Positions 6,224-13,511 of a stretch of DNA of 19,944 nucleotides are shown piece after piece (within the stretch, counting starts at the first letter, position 1; the number at the start of each line of letters is the position of its first letter). The position numbers and the translations under genes were made by a program. Below the pieces are notes generated by a model. It did not search any database, was not told where the DNA came from, and saw only the letters and a program-made list of their open reading frames with translations. The DNA is from Candidatus Doudnabacteria bacterium (GTDB lineage: Bacteria; Patescibacteriota; Doudnabacteria; UBA920; O2-02-FULL-48-8), in assembly GCA_016198045.1 (NCBI GenBank), contig JACQJI010000033.1, positions 1-19,944 of the forward strand. Reading direction: 5' to 3'.

Positions 6224-6252
6224 TTGACTAAACTTCATTCGTCAGCTATACT
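6224..6252 (+). promoter_or_regulatory. Promoter of the first DUF11 surface-protein gene
   Basis: TTGACT (6224-6229), 17 bases, TATACT (6247-6252). Transcription would start near 6259, leaving a leader of about 26 bases before the ATG at 6285. No Shine-Dalgarno is visible in that leader. No terminator separates it from the sortase, so read-through is also possible. Confidence 0.75.
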
Positions 6253-6284
6253 CAGGGGTATTTTAATTAATTAGAATCGTTAAT

Positions 6285-8453
6285 ATGAGCAATTTAGCGA
6301 GTAGACAAAATACAAAACGTTTGGGCGTTCCCTTAGCGTTTGCTTTGATTTTGGCAGTGATAATTTCGGTTTTTCCTGCTTCCCAAGCTGCGCACAATAC
6401 TACCTCCGAAGACTTTGACACCGGCTGGATGGTGATCAATTCTTTCCCTGGCCAGCTCTCGGGTAATATAGAAACCGACTGTGCTGGGATTAAATATGGT
6501 AATGTCTATGGGAAGCATAATATGTTTCTGCAAGTTTCCAATTTTGATACCGACATTCCTGCTGGCAAGTATGCGGTCGATATCAAAGCCCGCTACGGGT
6601 ATTACCGCGGAGCCGTACACGCGCCGCAAAATAATGAAACCATGCGGATCAGAACCAGCGTTGATTCCAAAAACGTTTCTGATCTTAACGGCGCAACCGG
6701 CGTATATGACAAAGAGGATTGTGCCGATTACCGCCAAGGAATTGATACTTATCTGAATGTTACGGGCAGTCCGATCGAGTACCAGAGCGGACCGATTCGA
6801 TTTGAAGGCCTCAATAATACTTCCCAGAGCATTAAAATTTATGCCATTAGATTGCATGGCGGTACCAATCTGCCGGATTTGAGATGTGCGCCTGCGACTC
6901 AGGAAATCAACGTCGGTCAAACAGCAACTCTGACTGCTTCCGGCGGCACCGGACAGTTCCAATGGTCAGCCGCAAGCGGCAGCCCGGTTTCTGGTTTGGG
7001 GCGAACTTTTAGTACTTCGTATGCCAGTGCCGGCAATTTTGATGTGATTCTTACCAGCGGCAATCAGACCGATGCGTGTCGAGTAACAGTGAGAGCTAAT
7101 CAGCAAACTGTTGCTCAGCTGAGTATCAACAAGCAAGTTCGAAATGTCTCCCGCGGGACAGCCTTTACTGATTCAGTCTCAGCGTCTCCCAGCGAACAAG
7201 TCGAATTTAGAATTACAGTTTCGGCCAGCGGCAACACCGCTGCAGTAGATGTGCGGTTAAATGATGTGTTGCCGAACAACTTCAACCTAATCTATACCAA
7301 TGTCGATTCCGGAGTGGGCATTTCTAGCCCGACTAGCTTTTCGCTGGGCAACATGAATCCTGGCAGCAGCAAAACTGTTTGGATCGGAGCAACCGCTGCT
7401 TCTGCGTCCAATTTCCCGATAGGAGACACCACTTGGGTAAATACAGCCACAACTTATGCAAATAATGTCAGTACGTTTAGCGACAGCGCTTTGGTTTTGG
7501 TCAGCAGATCAGGAGGCGGGTCTTTTACTCCGTTTCTTAATATCAACAAACAGGCTCGAAATTTAAGCACTGGCGCAAGCTTTGGCGATTCAGCCACGGC
7601 CCGGCAGGGCGATCGAGTGGAGTTTCGAATCACTGTCAGCAACAATGGCAGTGGGGTAGCCACCAACGTCAGAGTCAATGATGTCTTGCCTAATCAGCTC
7701 AGCTTGGTTTCAGGCTCGGTGCGGCTGGATGGTTCCACCAGTTTCTCCGGCGATTTGTTCATAAACAGTTTGTTCTTAGGGGATTTGAATAGCGGCAATT
7801 CTCGCTCAATCACGTTTGAAACCACGGTGCCCGCAAACACTGGCAATATTTTGGTAACCAATATCGCTTACGCCAATGCCAACAACGCAAGCACAGTCAA
7901 TGACCTAGCTTCCGTCTCCATCTCCCAAATCCAAATCTTGGGCGGCAACGTGGATTTGGTCTTGAGCAAACGCGCCTTTAACCAAACCAAGAACCAGAAC
8001 GCCATCCAGGTTACAGCCACTGCCGGAGACTTGATAGTTTATACCCTGACTGTGGAAAACCGGGGTAATACGGCTTCCGGCAATTTCGTGGTTGAGGAAG
8101 ACTTGTTTGATGTTTTGCAACTGGCAGAATTGGTGGACTTCAGTGGCGCTCAATTTGATCTGGCCAGACACAAACTGACCTGGCCTGGTCAAACAATTGC
8201 CGCTGCCGGCAGGATTGAAAAAACCTTCTCAGTCAGAGTCAGAAGCCAGTTTCCGGCAGGGACCACTGACTTTGTCATGACCAATGTTTACGGCAACCGA
8301 GTGGATGTCAATGTCGCTAGGCCGCAGGTGGCGGGCGTGTTTATCGCTCCCAAGACCGGTTCCAAAGCGACTCTAAGCTTTGGGTTATCAGCTCTGGTTT
8401 TAATCGGATTTGCCGCAATACGAAGATATAGACAACGGCCAGTTGTTAGTTGA
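6285..8453 (+). CDS. Sortase-sorted DUF11 surface protein
   Basis: A 722-residue secreted surface protein. Residues 1-36 form a signal peptide with a basic start and a long hydrophobic core ending ASQA-A. Residues about 37-195 are a beta-rich N-terminal domain with several cysteines that I do not recognise. An Ig/PKD-like domain follows (about 200-275: QEINVGQTATLTASGGTG), then three DUF11 (conserved repeat, beta-sandwich) domains at about 278-410, 415-548 and 553-680. The end is APKTG (688-692), a hydrophobic segment (697-712) and a basic tail RRYRQR, i.e. a cell-wall sorting signal of LPXTG type with Ala in place of Leu. The sortase gene lies immediately upstream. The third DUF11 domain shares a 106-base identical DNA block with the gene at 10256. 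Confidence 0.88.
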   Translation: MSNLASRQNTKRLGVPLAFALILAVIISVFPASQAAHNTTSEDFDTGWMVINSFPGQLSGNIETDCAGIKYGNVYGKHNMFLQVSNFDTDIPAGKYAVDIKARYGYYRGAVHAPQNNETMRIRTSVDSKNVSDLNGATGVYDKEDCADYRQGIDTYLNVTGSPIEYQSGPIRFEGLNNTSQSIKIYAIRLHGGTNLPDLRCAPATQEINVGQTATLTASGGTGQFQWSAASGSPVSGLGRTFSTSYASAGNFDVILTSGNQTDACRVTVRANQQTVAQLSINKQVRNVSRGTAFTDSVSASPSEQVEFRITVSASGNTAAVDVRLNDVLPNNFNLIYTNVDSGVGISSPTSFSLGNMNPGSSKTVWIGATAASASNFPIGDTTWVNTATTYANNVSTFSDSALVLVSRSGGGSFTPFLNINKQARNLSTGASFGDSATARQGDRVEFRITVSNNGSGVATNVRVNDVLPNQLSLVSGSVRLDGSTSFSGDLFINSLFLGDLNSGNSRSITFETTVPANTGNILVTNIAYANANNASTVNDLASVSISQIQILGGNVDLVLSKRAFNQTKNQNAIQVTATAGDLIVYTLTVENRGNTASGNFVVEEDLFDVLQLAELVDFSGAQFDLARHKLTWPGQTIAAAGRIEKTFSVRVRSQFPAGTTDFVMTNVYGNRVDVNVARPQVAGVFIAPKTGSKATLSFGLSALVLIGFAAIRRYRQRPVVS
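7965..8070 (+). repeat. 106-bp exact repeat, copy 1 (partner 12335-12440)
   Basis: Identical for 106 bases to 12335-12440, in the equivalent place of the third DUF11 domain of the other surface protein (LSKRAFNQTKNQNAIQVT onward). Sequence on both sides is only similar, with many synonymous differences. A second nearly exact block covers TACGGCAACCGAGTGGATG and the following 20 bases (about 8288-8326, partner about 12655-12694). Such islands of identity suggest recent gene conversion. Confidence 0.9.
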
Positions 8454-8481
8454 TAGTTTGTAGTTGGTAGATATAAAAAAG

Positions 8482-8512
8482 AGGCGGGCGCATCCACAAG
8501 GGGCGCCCGCCT
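8482..8512 (-). terminator. Rho-independent terminator of the GC-rich minus-strand gene
   Basis: A 10-bp GC-rich stem, AGGCGGGCGC / GCGCCCGCCT, with an 11-base loop. On the minus strand it is followed by CTCTTTTTT (8475-8483 region), the expected U-run. It lies 19 bases past the stop at 8532 and could also slow plus-strand transcription from the DUF11 gene. Confidence 0.85.
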
Positions 8513-8531
8513 TTAATGTGCGCATGTCCGG

Positions 8532-9869
8532 CTAGTTGCCTAGCCGGATCCCGAACGTCAGCCCGAAGATCCGGGTGTGTTCCTGGGCCGGGTGGGCGAT
8601 GGGGCGTTTCGAGTCCCATCGGGACCAGGATACACCCACGAACCCGCGGACGGGTCCTGCGATCCGGATGTCGGCTTCGGCGCCAAGCCGATGGAGCTTG
8701 GCCGATTCCCGCTGGTCAACGATTCTCGGGAAGTCGATTGGGGGTGGACCTTGGTAGTTCTGCTTGGTCCACTTTTCCCGTTTGCCGGTGAGTCCCAGCG
8801 TCCCTTCGACGCGGACCACCAGTCCGCGGCTTTCCGTAGCGGCCGTTGCCTCGACGCTCAACCCAAGCGTCCGGTAGGAGCGCTTGGTGACCGTGTTCGT
8901 ATTCTGGGCGAAGTACTTCTCGCACAGGCAGAACCGGTCATAGCTCAGCCCGACCCCGACACTGACGACATCTCCGAGAGGGAATTTGTACCCTCCCGAC
9001 AGTCGGAGCAGTTTGTCGCGGCTGTCATCGTCATCGCGCGACTTGCCGCTCCACGCCCCAGTGATGTCCTGGAGCTTCATCCCCCAGGCCGAGCCGGCGA
9101 AGCTGGTGGTCAATGACCCGAAGAAGCCACCCTGGGAAGACTGGTCCACCTGAGCCGTGAGCACGGGAGCGAACATCTTGTGCCGCTGCGGCACGTTGCC
9201 GCGATTCGGGTCGGGATATTCGTAGGTGGTCTTGACCGGCCCGGCGATGATGCCCGTGCCGATCTGGTAGATGATTCCTTCCTCTTTCTCACGAACAGCA
9301 ACCGGAGGAGGAAGAGGCGGGAGCGGCCGAGGCCTGCGGACGCGGGGGGCAGGCGGCTCGGGTCGTGGCGGCAGTTCGATCATGAGTGCGGGCTCTTCAA
9401 TGACGGCGGGCGGAGGCGGAATGTTGACCGGGATTGAGAAGACCCGAGCATTGCCGCAGACCGCACCGTTCGGCGACCCAAAGTCGAATAGATCACGATC
9501 CAGTTCGTCCACTGCAACCTTGGTGCCTTTTGGACGCAGAACGAGCTTGTCGCCGGCTGCAGTCCGCATGCCGGTGCACTCGTCTGTCTCCTGGACGCGA
9601 ATCCGCGCGACTTTCACCCGACTCACATACCGGTAGAGATGGGTATCAGCCGGCTCATACGGTTTCTGTCCCGCACAGGCCACGAGCTGATCCTGCGTCG
9701 GAGCCGATTCAAACTTCGGCACCAGCGAAGCTGGATATGGACGTTGTCCTTCGACCCGATGGGAGTATCGCTCGTCAGGCGGCCCGAACGGCGTCTGCGC
9801 CGAAGCGGTGCTGACGAGAGCGAGACTGAAGACGACGAAAACGAACGTGACCGAGATTCTCATGCGCAT
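8532..9869 (-). CDS. Putative outer-membrane beta-barrel protein, GC-rich and probably foreign
   Basis: A 445-residue protein with a classical signal peptide (MRMRISVTFVFVVFSLALVS, then TASA-Q, cleavage near 24). The N-terminal half holds four cysteines and a Pro-rich linker at about 150-195. The C-terminal half (about 200-445) is made of alternating amphipathic beta strands with aromatic edges (GGFFGSLTTSF, LLRLSGGYKFPLG, VVSVGVGLSYD, HRLGAEADIRI, RGFVGVSWSRW, FGLTFGIRLGN), typical of an outer-membrane barrel. The gene is strikingly GC-rich compared with both sides and uses codons such as CGG, CCG and GTC. It has a strong Shine-Dalgarno, AAGGAGGA, five bases before the ATG, while the neighbours have none or weak ones. 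An outer-membrane barrel is unexpected if the host is a monoderm CPR cell. Transfer from a diderm GC-rich donor fits; an assembly chimera is the alternative. Confidence 0.75.
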   Translation of the reverse strand: MRMRISVTFVFVVFSLALVSTASAQTPFGPPDERYSHRVEGQRPYPASLVPKFESAPTQDQLVACAGQKPYEPADTHLYRYVSRVKVARIRVQETDECTGMRTAAGDKLVLRPKGTKVAVDELDRDLFDFGSPNGAVCGNARVFSIPVNIPPPPAVIEEPALMIELPPRPEPPAPRVRRPRPLPPLPPPVAVREKEEGIIYQIGTGIIAGPVKTTYEYPDPNRGNVPQRHKMFAPVLTAQVDQSSQGGFFGSLTTSFAGSAWGMKLQDITGAWSGKSRDDDDSRDKLLRLSGGYKFPLGDVVSVGVGLSYDRFCLCEKYFAQNTNTVTKRSYRTLGLSVEATAATESRGLVVRVEGTLGLTGKREKWTKQNYQGPPPIDFPRIVDQRESAKLHRLGAEADIRIAGPVRGFVGVSWSRWDSKRPIAHPAQEHTRIFGLTFGIRLGN

Positions 9870-9959
9870 CGAAATCCTCCTTCATTGGCCGAGAAATCCC
9901 GGCCGTAGTGTGTGCACACTCTTCCCTGACGTTTGCGGCATGCAAAGGTCAGAGCAGAA
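9870..9959 (-). promoter_or_regulatory. Structured 5' leader with strong ribosome binding site
   Basis: The predicted leader of about 90 bases holds a hairpin CTGAC-g-TTTGC / GCAAA-g-GTCAG (9926-9952), a second one GGCCG/CGGCC (9887-9904), and the Shine-Dalgarno AAGGAGGA (9875-9882 on the minus strand). The second hairpin lies five bases from the Shine-Dalgarno and might affect its access. No known riboswitch class was recognised. Confidence 0.5.
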
Positions 9960-9965
9960 TACCCG

Positions 9966-9994
9966 ATTATGTTAAATCGCAAGCAATCTGTCAA
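9966..9994 (-). promoter_or_regulatory. Promoter of the GC-rich beta-barrel gene
   Basis: On the minus strand TTGACA (9989-9994), 17 bases, CATAAT (9966-9971). This is a near-consensus sigma-70-type promoter with transcription starting near 9959. Confidence 0.75.
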
Positions 9995-10041
9995 TAGGGA
10001 GAACCGCTCGGGCAACCACTTTTTGGACAAACTAGGATTAT

Positions 10042-10146
10042 GCTCGGCATAGATTGCAAAACTACCGGCCGCAAATTCTGCTGAATTTGCGGCCTGCTTG
10101 CTTGCACCGTCGTGCAGTACTGGCTAGTTTTGCAACTATGCCTCGC
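10042..10146. ncRNA. Structured element copy 1 (unknown family, partner 14687-14803)
   Basis: A long folded intergenic element. The basal helix pairs 10042-10052 with 10136-10146 (GC, a TC/TC 2x2 loop, GGCATAG/CTATGCC). After one bulged A it continues for 11 pairs, TTGCAAAACTA (10054-10064) with TAGTTTTGCAA (10125-10135). It then opens into a junction with a perfect 12-bp hairpin, GGCCGCAAATTC/GAATTTGCGGCC (10067-10094), and a small one, TGCAC/GTGCA (10103-10116). The same plan with compensatory changes recurs at 14687-14803. It lies between the diverging beta-barrel and DUF11 genes. Strand and transcription are undetermined; it could be an RNA or a palindromic mobile element. No known family recognised. 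Confidence 0.65.
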
Positions 10147-10154
10147 CTTTAGAG

Positions 10155-10172
10155 CTAGTCTTTGTCGACTAG
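10155..10172. repeat. Accessory hairpin after structured element 1
   Basis: CTAGTC (10155-10160), loop TTTGTC, GACTAG (10167-10172). It begins eight bases after the basal helix of the element at 10042-10146 and ends 18 bases before the tandem TTGAC boxes. It may be part of the same element. Confidence 0.5.
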
Positions 10173-10200
10173 ACCGAGCAACTTGTACTATTGACAATTT

Positions 10201-10229
10201 TTGACTAAAAATCCAATATTTGCTAAGTT
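10201..10229 (+). promoter_or_regulatory. Promoter of the second DUF11 surface-protein gene
   Basis: TTGACT (10201-10206), 17 bases, TAAGTT (10224-10229) preceded by TGC, which has the same extended -10 pattern as the sortase promoter. A perfect TTGACA also lies at 10191-10196, ten bases upstream, and TATAAC at 10229-10234, so two overlapping promoters are possible. Transcription would start near 10236. GAAAGG (10244-10249) then provides a reasonable Shine-Dalgarno for the ATG at 10256. Confidence 0.65.
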
Positions 10230-10255
10230 ATAACGTTAGCATTGAAAGGCCATAT

Positions 10256-12832
10256 ATGAGATATGTTTGGAATTTAGGAAAAACAAAAGTGGCGAAAATT
10301 ACGGGTTTAGCATTGGTCGCAGCGATGGCTGTTTCGTTTATTTCCATGGGCCAGGCAGAAGATACTTTTCAGCTTACCGTCAACGTCGAAGATGACTGCG
10401 GACCGGTGGTAGCACAAATCATCGTGGTCAACGGCCCGGATGACGGAGCGTTTGGCATTACCAACAGCCAGGGAGAGTTTACTTTCAATCTCCGTCCGGG
10501 AGTGTTTTATCTGCGGGTAGTGGCTGAAGGACACCAAAGCAAAAATACTGATCCGGTCGTGCTGGATTCTAATCAAAGCCTCACGGTTACGTTAAATCGC
10601 ACTACTGGCGATTGTCCTGGTGGCGGAGGGGGCGGTGGAGAGAGCGGGACAATTAAGGTTGTGAAGGAAGTCATCAACGACGATGGCGGAACTGCTCGCT
10701 CCAGAGATTTTGAATTATTTATTGACGGCAACAGAGTTAGTCACAACGAAAGAATCACTTTGGATCCCGGAACATATCGCGTGACGGAAAACGAAAAACC
10801 GGGATATCGCTTTGTTAGGTTTGGAGAAGATTGCGATTCCAATGGACGGATCACCTTGCAAGCTGGGCAAGATCTTACTTGTAAAGTTGTGAATAACGAC
10901 CTTGCCATTCCGCCCCAACGAGGGACCATCAAGGTTGTGAAAGAAGTCATCAATGATGATGGCGGGACAGCCAGACCCCGGGATTTTGCGTTATTTATCG
11001 ACGGACGTAGAGTTGATCATAATGAGACCGTCACTTTGAATCCCGGCACATACCGGGTAACTGAAAATGATAAACCGGGATATCGTTTTGTCAGGTTTGG
11101 AGAAGATTGCGATTCTGATGGACGAATCAGATTGGAGACAGGTCAGAACCTGACGTGCAGAGTCGTAAATGGCGATATTCCGAACCCGCCACCTCCGCCG
11201 CCACCGGGACCGGAGCATGGCACGATCAGGGTGATCAAGGAAGTCATCAACGATGATGGCGGTAGTGCAAAACCTCAGGATTTCGAAATCTTTCTTGACG
11301 GCCGCCAAGTCAGCCACAATCAGGTAGTTACGCTAAATTCTGGTACTTACCAAGTAACCGAAAACCAAAGACCAGGATATCGGTTTGTAAGATTCGGTGA
11401 CGATTGTGATTCCAACGGCCGCATCCGGCTGGCAACCGATCAAAACCTGGTCTGTAAAATTGTCAATGGGGATATCCCGCCCACCCAACCTGGACACGCG
11501 AATTTGACTATCGCCAAAACTGTTAGAAATGTTTCGGCCGGACAGTCCAGCTTTGCAGAGTCAGTGTCTGTCACACCCGGGCAACAGGTGGAGTTTATGA
11601 TTACTGTTTCTGCCACTGGAGATATCAGCGCCAACAACGTCGTGCTTACTGATACACTGCCCCAAAATTTCAGTTTGAATTTTGTAACTTTTGGCTCCGG
11701 AGTAACCCAGGGCAACACTCAAACCTCGTTTAACTTGGGAAGCTTAAGTCCAAGCAGCAGTAAAACCGTAAAATTGACTGCCACAGCGGCTTCAGAATCT
11801 AATTTTCCTGTAGGTTCATCTTCTTGGGTAAATACAGCGGCGGCCGCAGGCAGTAATGCCTCGTCCGTATCGGATAACGCGATTGTTGTCGTGGAACGCA
11901 GGGGTATTACAATAGCGCAGCCTTCGCTGTCTGTCAGTAAACAAGTCCGAGCGATAACCCAGTCTGGATACAGCGAATCAGTTAATGTGAATCCTAATGA
12001 CCGCGTAGAGTTTAGGATCACAATAAGCAACGGCGGCAACAGTACCGCCCAAAATGTCCGCGTTGCAGACAGTCTGCCCAGCGGCTTGCAGTTTGTCGCA
12101 GGCACATTGCGGCTGGACAATTCAACCAGTTTCAGCGACTTGTTTAATAGCAGTCTAGCGCTTGGATCCATGAGTTCCGGAAGCAGCCGTACGATTACGT
12201 TCGAAGCCAATGCCAGTTTTGCGGGTAGCCATATCAATGCTGCCACGGTATTTGCGGATAATTTAAGTTCAGTAACTGATACCGCCTCGGTTTTGGTTTC
12301 GCAAGTTTCCGGCGGTAACGTTGACCTCATCCTAAGCAAACGCGCCTTTAACCAAACCAAGAACCAGAACGCCATCCAGGTTACAGCCACTGCCGGAGAC
12401 TTGATAGTTTATACCCTGACTGTGGAAAACCGGGGTAATAGTGCGTCTACTAATTTCGTGGTGCAAGATAATATCGGGGATATTCTTGAGTTGGCCGAAC
12501 TCACGGTGTTTGAAGGCGCGTCGTTTGACCTTGCCAACAGGCGGTTGACTTGGCCGGCAGTTAGCATTGTCGCAGGAGGCAGAGTGGAAAAAACTTTCTC
12601 TGTCCGCATCAGATCCACCCTTCCCGCAAGCTCTGATTTCGTTATGACCAATGTCTACGGCAACCGAGTGGATGTCAATGTCGCTAGGCCGCAGATCGCC
12701 GGGGTGTTTGTTTCGCCAAAAACGGGAAGTGGGGCAATACTTAGCTTCGGGCTGGCTTTCGCCACCGTGGTTGCTTACGCCGTTTACAGAAAAAACAAGT
12801 TCGTCCTCTCAAAATTAATCTGGATAAAATAA
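10256..12832 (+). CDS. Large sortase-sorted surface protein with prealbumin-like and DUF11 repeats
   Basis: An 858-residue surface protein. Residues 1-34 are a signal peptide. Residues about 36-120 look like a carboxypeptidase-regulatory/prealbumin-like domain (DDGAFGITNSQGEFTFNL), followed by a poly-Gly linker. Three tandem repeats of about 85-90 residues start near 131, 223 and 322, each opening GTIKVVKEVINDDGG or close to it and including GTYRVTEN and GYRFVRFG; this is a prealbumin-like (Cna-B/SpaA-related) type. Three DUF11 domains follow at about 415-545, 559-680 and 686-810. The end is SPKTG (820-824), a hydrophobic segment (827-844) and basic residues, a sorting signal parallel to the APKTG of the 6285 protein. 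The ATG at 10256 is preferred over the in-frame TTG at 10220, which overlaps the -10 box and would precede the signal peptide. Confidence 0.9.
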   Translation: MRYVWNLGKTKVAKITGLALVAAMAVSFISMGQAEDTFQLTVNVEDDCGPVVAQIIVVNGPDDGAFGITNSQGEFTFNLRPGVFYLRVVAEGHQSKNTDPVVLDSNQSLTVTLNRTTGDCPGGGGGGGESGTIKVVKEVINDDGGTARSRDFELFIDGNRVSHNERITLDPGTYRVTENEKPGYRFVRFGEDCDSNGRITLQAGQDLTCKVVNNDLAIPPQRGTIKVVKEVINDDGGTARPRDFALFIDGRRVDHNETVTLNPGTYRVTENDKPGYRFVRFGEDCDSDGRIRLETGQNLTCRVVNGDIPNPPPPPPPGPEHGTIRVIKEVINDDGGSAKPQDFEIFLDGRQVSHNQVVTLNSGTYQVTENQRPGYRFVRFGDDCDSNGRIRLATDQNLVCKIVNGDIPPTQPGHANLTIAKTVRNVSAGQSSFAESVSVTPGQQVEFMITVSATGDISANNVVLTDTLPQNFSLNFVTFGSGVTQGNTQTSFNLGSLSPSSSKTVKLTATAASESNFPVGSSSWVNTAAAAGSNASSVSDNAIVVVERRGITIAQPSLSVSKQVRAITQSGYSESVNVNPNDRVEFRITISNGGNSTAQNVRVADSLPSGLQFVAGTLRLDNSTSFSDLFNSSLALGSMSSGSSRTITFEANASFAGSHINAATVFADNLSSVTDTASVLVSQVSGGNVDLILSKRAFNQTKNQNAIQVTATAGDLIVYTLTVENRGNSASTNFVVQDNIGDILELAELTVFEGASFDLANRRLTWPAVSIVAGGRVEKTFSVRIRSTLPASSDFVMTNVYGNRVDVNVARPQIAGVFVSPKTGSGAILSFGLAFATVVAYAVYRKNKFVLSKLIWIK
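10646..11475 (+). repeat. Three tandem prealbumin-like coding repeats
   Basis: Repeat starts at 10646, 10922 and 11219, i.e. spaced by 276 and 297 bases. The extra length of the last spacer is a Pro-rich linker (NPPPPPPPGPEHG). Protein identity between units is high (VVKEVINDDGG, LFIDG, TLNPGTYRVTEN, GYRFVRFGEDCDS), while DNA shows many silent changes, so the array is not brand new. Confidence 0.9.
12335..12440 (+). repeat. 106-bp exact repeat, copy 2 (partner 7965-8070)
   Basis: Exact partner of 7965-8070, at the matching place in the third DUF11 domain of this protein. The two copies are about 4.4 kb apart in direct orientation, flanking the GC-rich minus-strand gene. Confidence 0.9.
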
Positions 12833-12833
12833 T

Positions 12834-13412
12834 ATGACTAATCGGACTATCGTTGCCGTGGTAATTCTTTTGGCGGTGCTTGGACTGGTGTTTTGGTGGC
12901 AAGAAGCCCGAGACGAAGATGAGCCGAAAAAGGAAGCCATAAGTTCAGTATCGGTGGATGCGACTCAAGTCCGGCCGGGCGATTTTGTGGTGTTCACTTT
13001 GAATGTCGAAAATCCGAATGACAGCGCGCTTTCCGGATACGTGGTTGAAACGAACGTTTCTGATCTGCAGGAATTGGCAAATCTAATTGATGCCGAAGGG
13101 GCAAACTACAATCCTGCCACCGGCTCTATGCTTTGGACGCCGCTGGATATCCCGAAACAAAACTCGATCACTAAAAGGGTGAAGGTCCAGGTAAAAAACG
13201 AACTGCCTGCCGATTCAGACTTGGTAATGCGCCTAAAGTTTGGCAATGAAGTTGCCGTAGTTGTTACAAAGCCGGAGGTGGCTGGAGAGAGTAGTAACGC
13301 TTCTTTAGACTATGTCTCGCCAAACAGCGGCTTGCCTTCTTTGGTAAGCATTATTTTGGCCGCCTTCACTACTTTGGCATTTTCTCTGTATAAATTCGCG
13401 AAAAGTGGATAA
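12834..13412 (+). CDS. Small membrane-anchored DUF11-type paralogue
   Basis: A 192-residue protein with an N-terminal hydrophobic segment (about 5-21, VAVVILLAVLGLVFWW), a single DUF11-like beta-sandwich at about 38-150, and a C-terminal hydrophobic segment (about 170-186) with a short basic end. The domain is a diverged copy of the last DUF11 domain of the upstream protein: compare PGDFVVFTLNVENPND with AGDLIVYTLTVENRGN, and the later LTWP/LWTP and FGNEVAVVVTKPEVAGE with YGNRVDVNVARPQIAGV. Before the last membrane segment it has SPNSG (162-166) where the large proteins have PKTG, so it may be a degenerate sorting signal or a simple membrane anchor. The ATG is one base after the previous stop, so the two genes form an operon. 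Confidence 0.8.
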   Translation: MTNRTIVAVVILLAVLGLVFWWQEARDEDEPKKEAISSVSVDATQVRPGDFVVFTLNVENPNDSALSGYVVETNVSDLQELANLIDAEGANYNPATGSMLWTPLDIPKQNSITKRVKVQVKNELPADSDLVMRLKFGNEVAVVVTKPEVAGESSNASLDYVSPNSGLPSLVSIILAAFTTLAFSLYKFAKSG

Positions 13413-13419
13413 CTTTGGG

Positions 13420-13448
13420 TTGATTTCCGATTTATGGTTTTCTATCAT
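13420..13448 (+). promoter_or_regulatory. Candidate promoter for the galE-type gene
   Basis: TTGATT (13420-13425), 17 bases, TATCAT (13443-13448). Transcription would start near 13455, so the hairpin at 13478-13503 would lie inside the leader of the downstream gene. Confidence 0.5.
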
Positions 13449-13477
13449 AAAGAAAACATAATTGAAGTCAAATCAAA

Positions 13478-13503
13478 ATAAAAACCGAGCATTCGGTTTT
13501 TAT
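13478..13503 (+). terminator. Terminator-like hairpin between the surface operon and galE
   Basis: ATAAAAACCGA / TCGGTTTTTAT with a GCAT loop: an 11-bp perfect stem that carries its own T-run on either strand. It would end the 10256-13412 operon. It stops only eight bases before the ATG at 13512, so it also sits in the leader of the next gene, where it might act as an attenuator. Confidence 0.75.
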
Positions 13504-13511
13504 TCATTCAT

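Noticed and set aside
6333..6962. Minus-strand open frame of 209 codons
   Set aside because: Antisense to the start of the first surface protein; no promoter, ribosome site or recognisable domain.
8440..8475. Degenerate GTTAGTTGATAG / GTAGTTGGTAG tandem sequence after the first surface protein
   Set aside because: A short degenerate tandem of a type that occurs commonly between genes; too short and irregular to call a feature, though it marks the left edge of the GC-rich cassette.
8577..9908. Several open frames on the plus strand of the GC-rich gene
   Set aside because: High GC removes stop codons from all frames; products are Arg/Gly/Pro-rich without motifs, whereas the minus-strand frame has a promoter, Shine-Dalgarno, signal peptide and terminator.
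10042..10146. Structured element 1 as a tRNA, 6S RNA or known riboswitch
   Set aside because: No T-loop or anticodon features, too short and too branched for 6S RNA, and no riboswitch consensus that I can recognise; it was left as an unknown structured element.
10220..10255. TTG start 36 bases before the ATG of the second surface protein
   Set aside because: The TTG overlaps the -10 box, while ATG 10256 has GAAAGG at a good distance and begins a normal signal peptide.
10646..11475. Tandem repeats considered as a CRISPR-like array
   Set aside because: Units of 276 and 297 bases are in-frame protein domains with silent differences, not short repeats with spacers; no cas genes.
11719..12390. 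Long open frame on the minus strand across the DUF11 region (223 codons)
   Set aside because: It is antisense to a clearly coding repeat protein and its translation is a low-complexity Leu/Thr/Ser-rich shadow with no motif.
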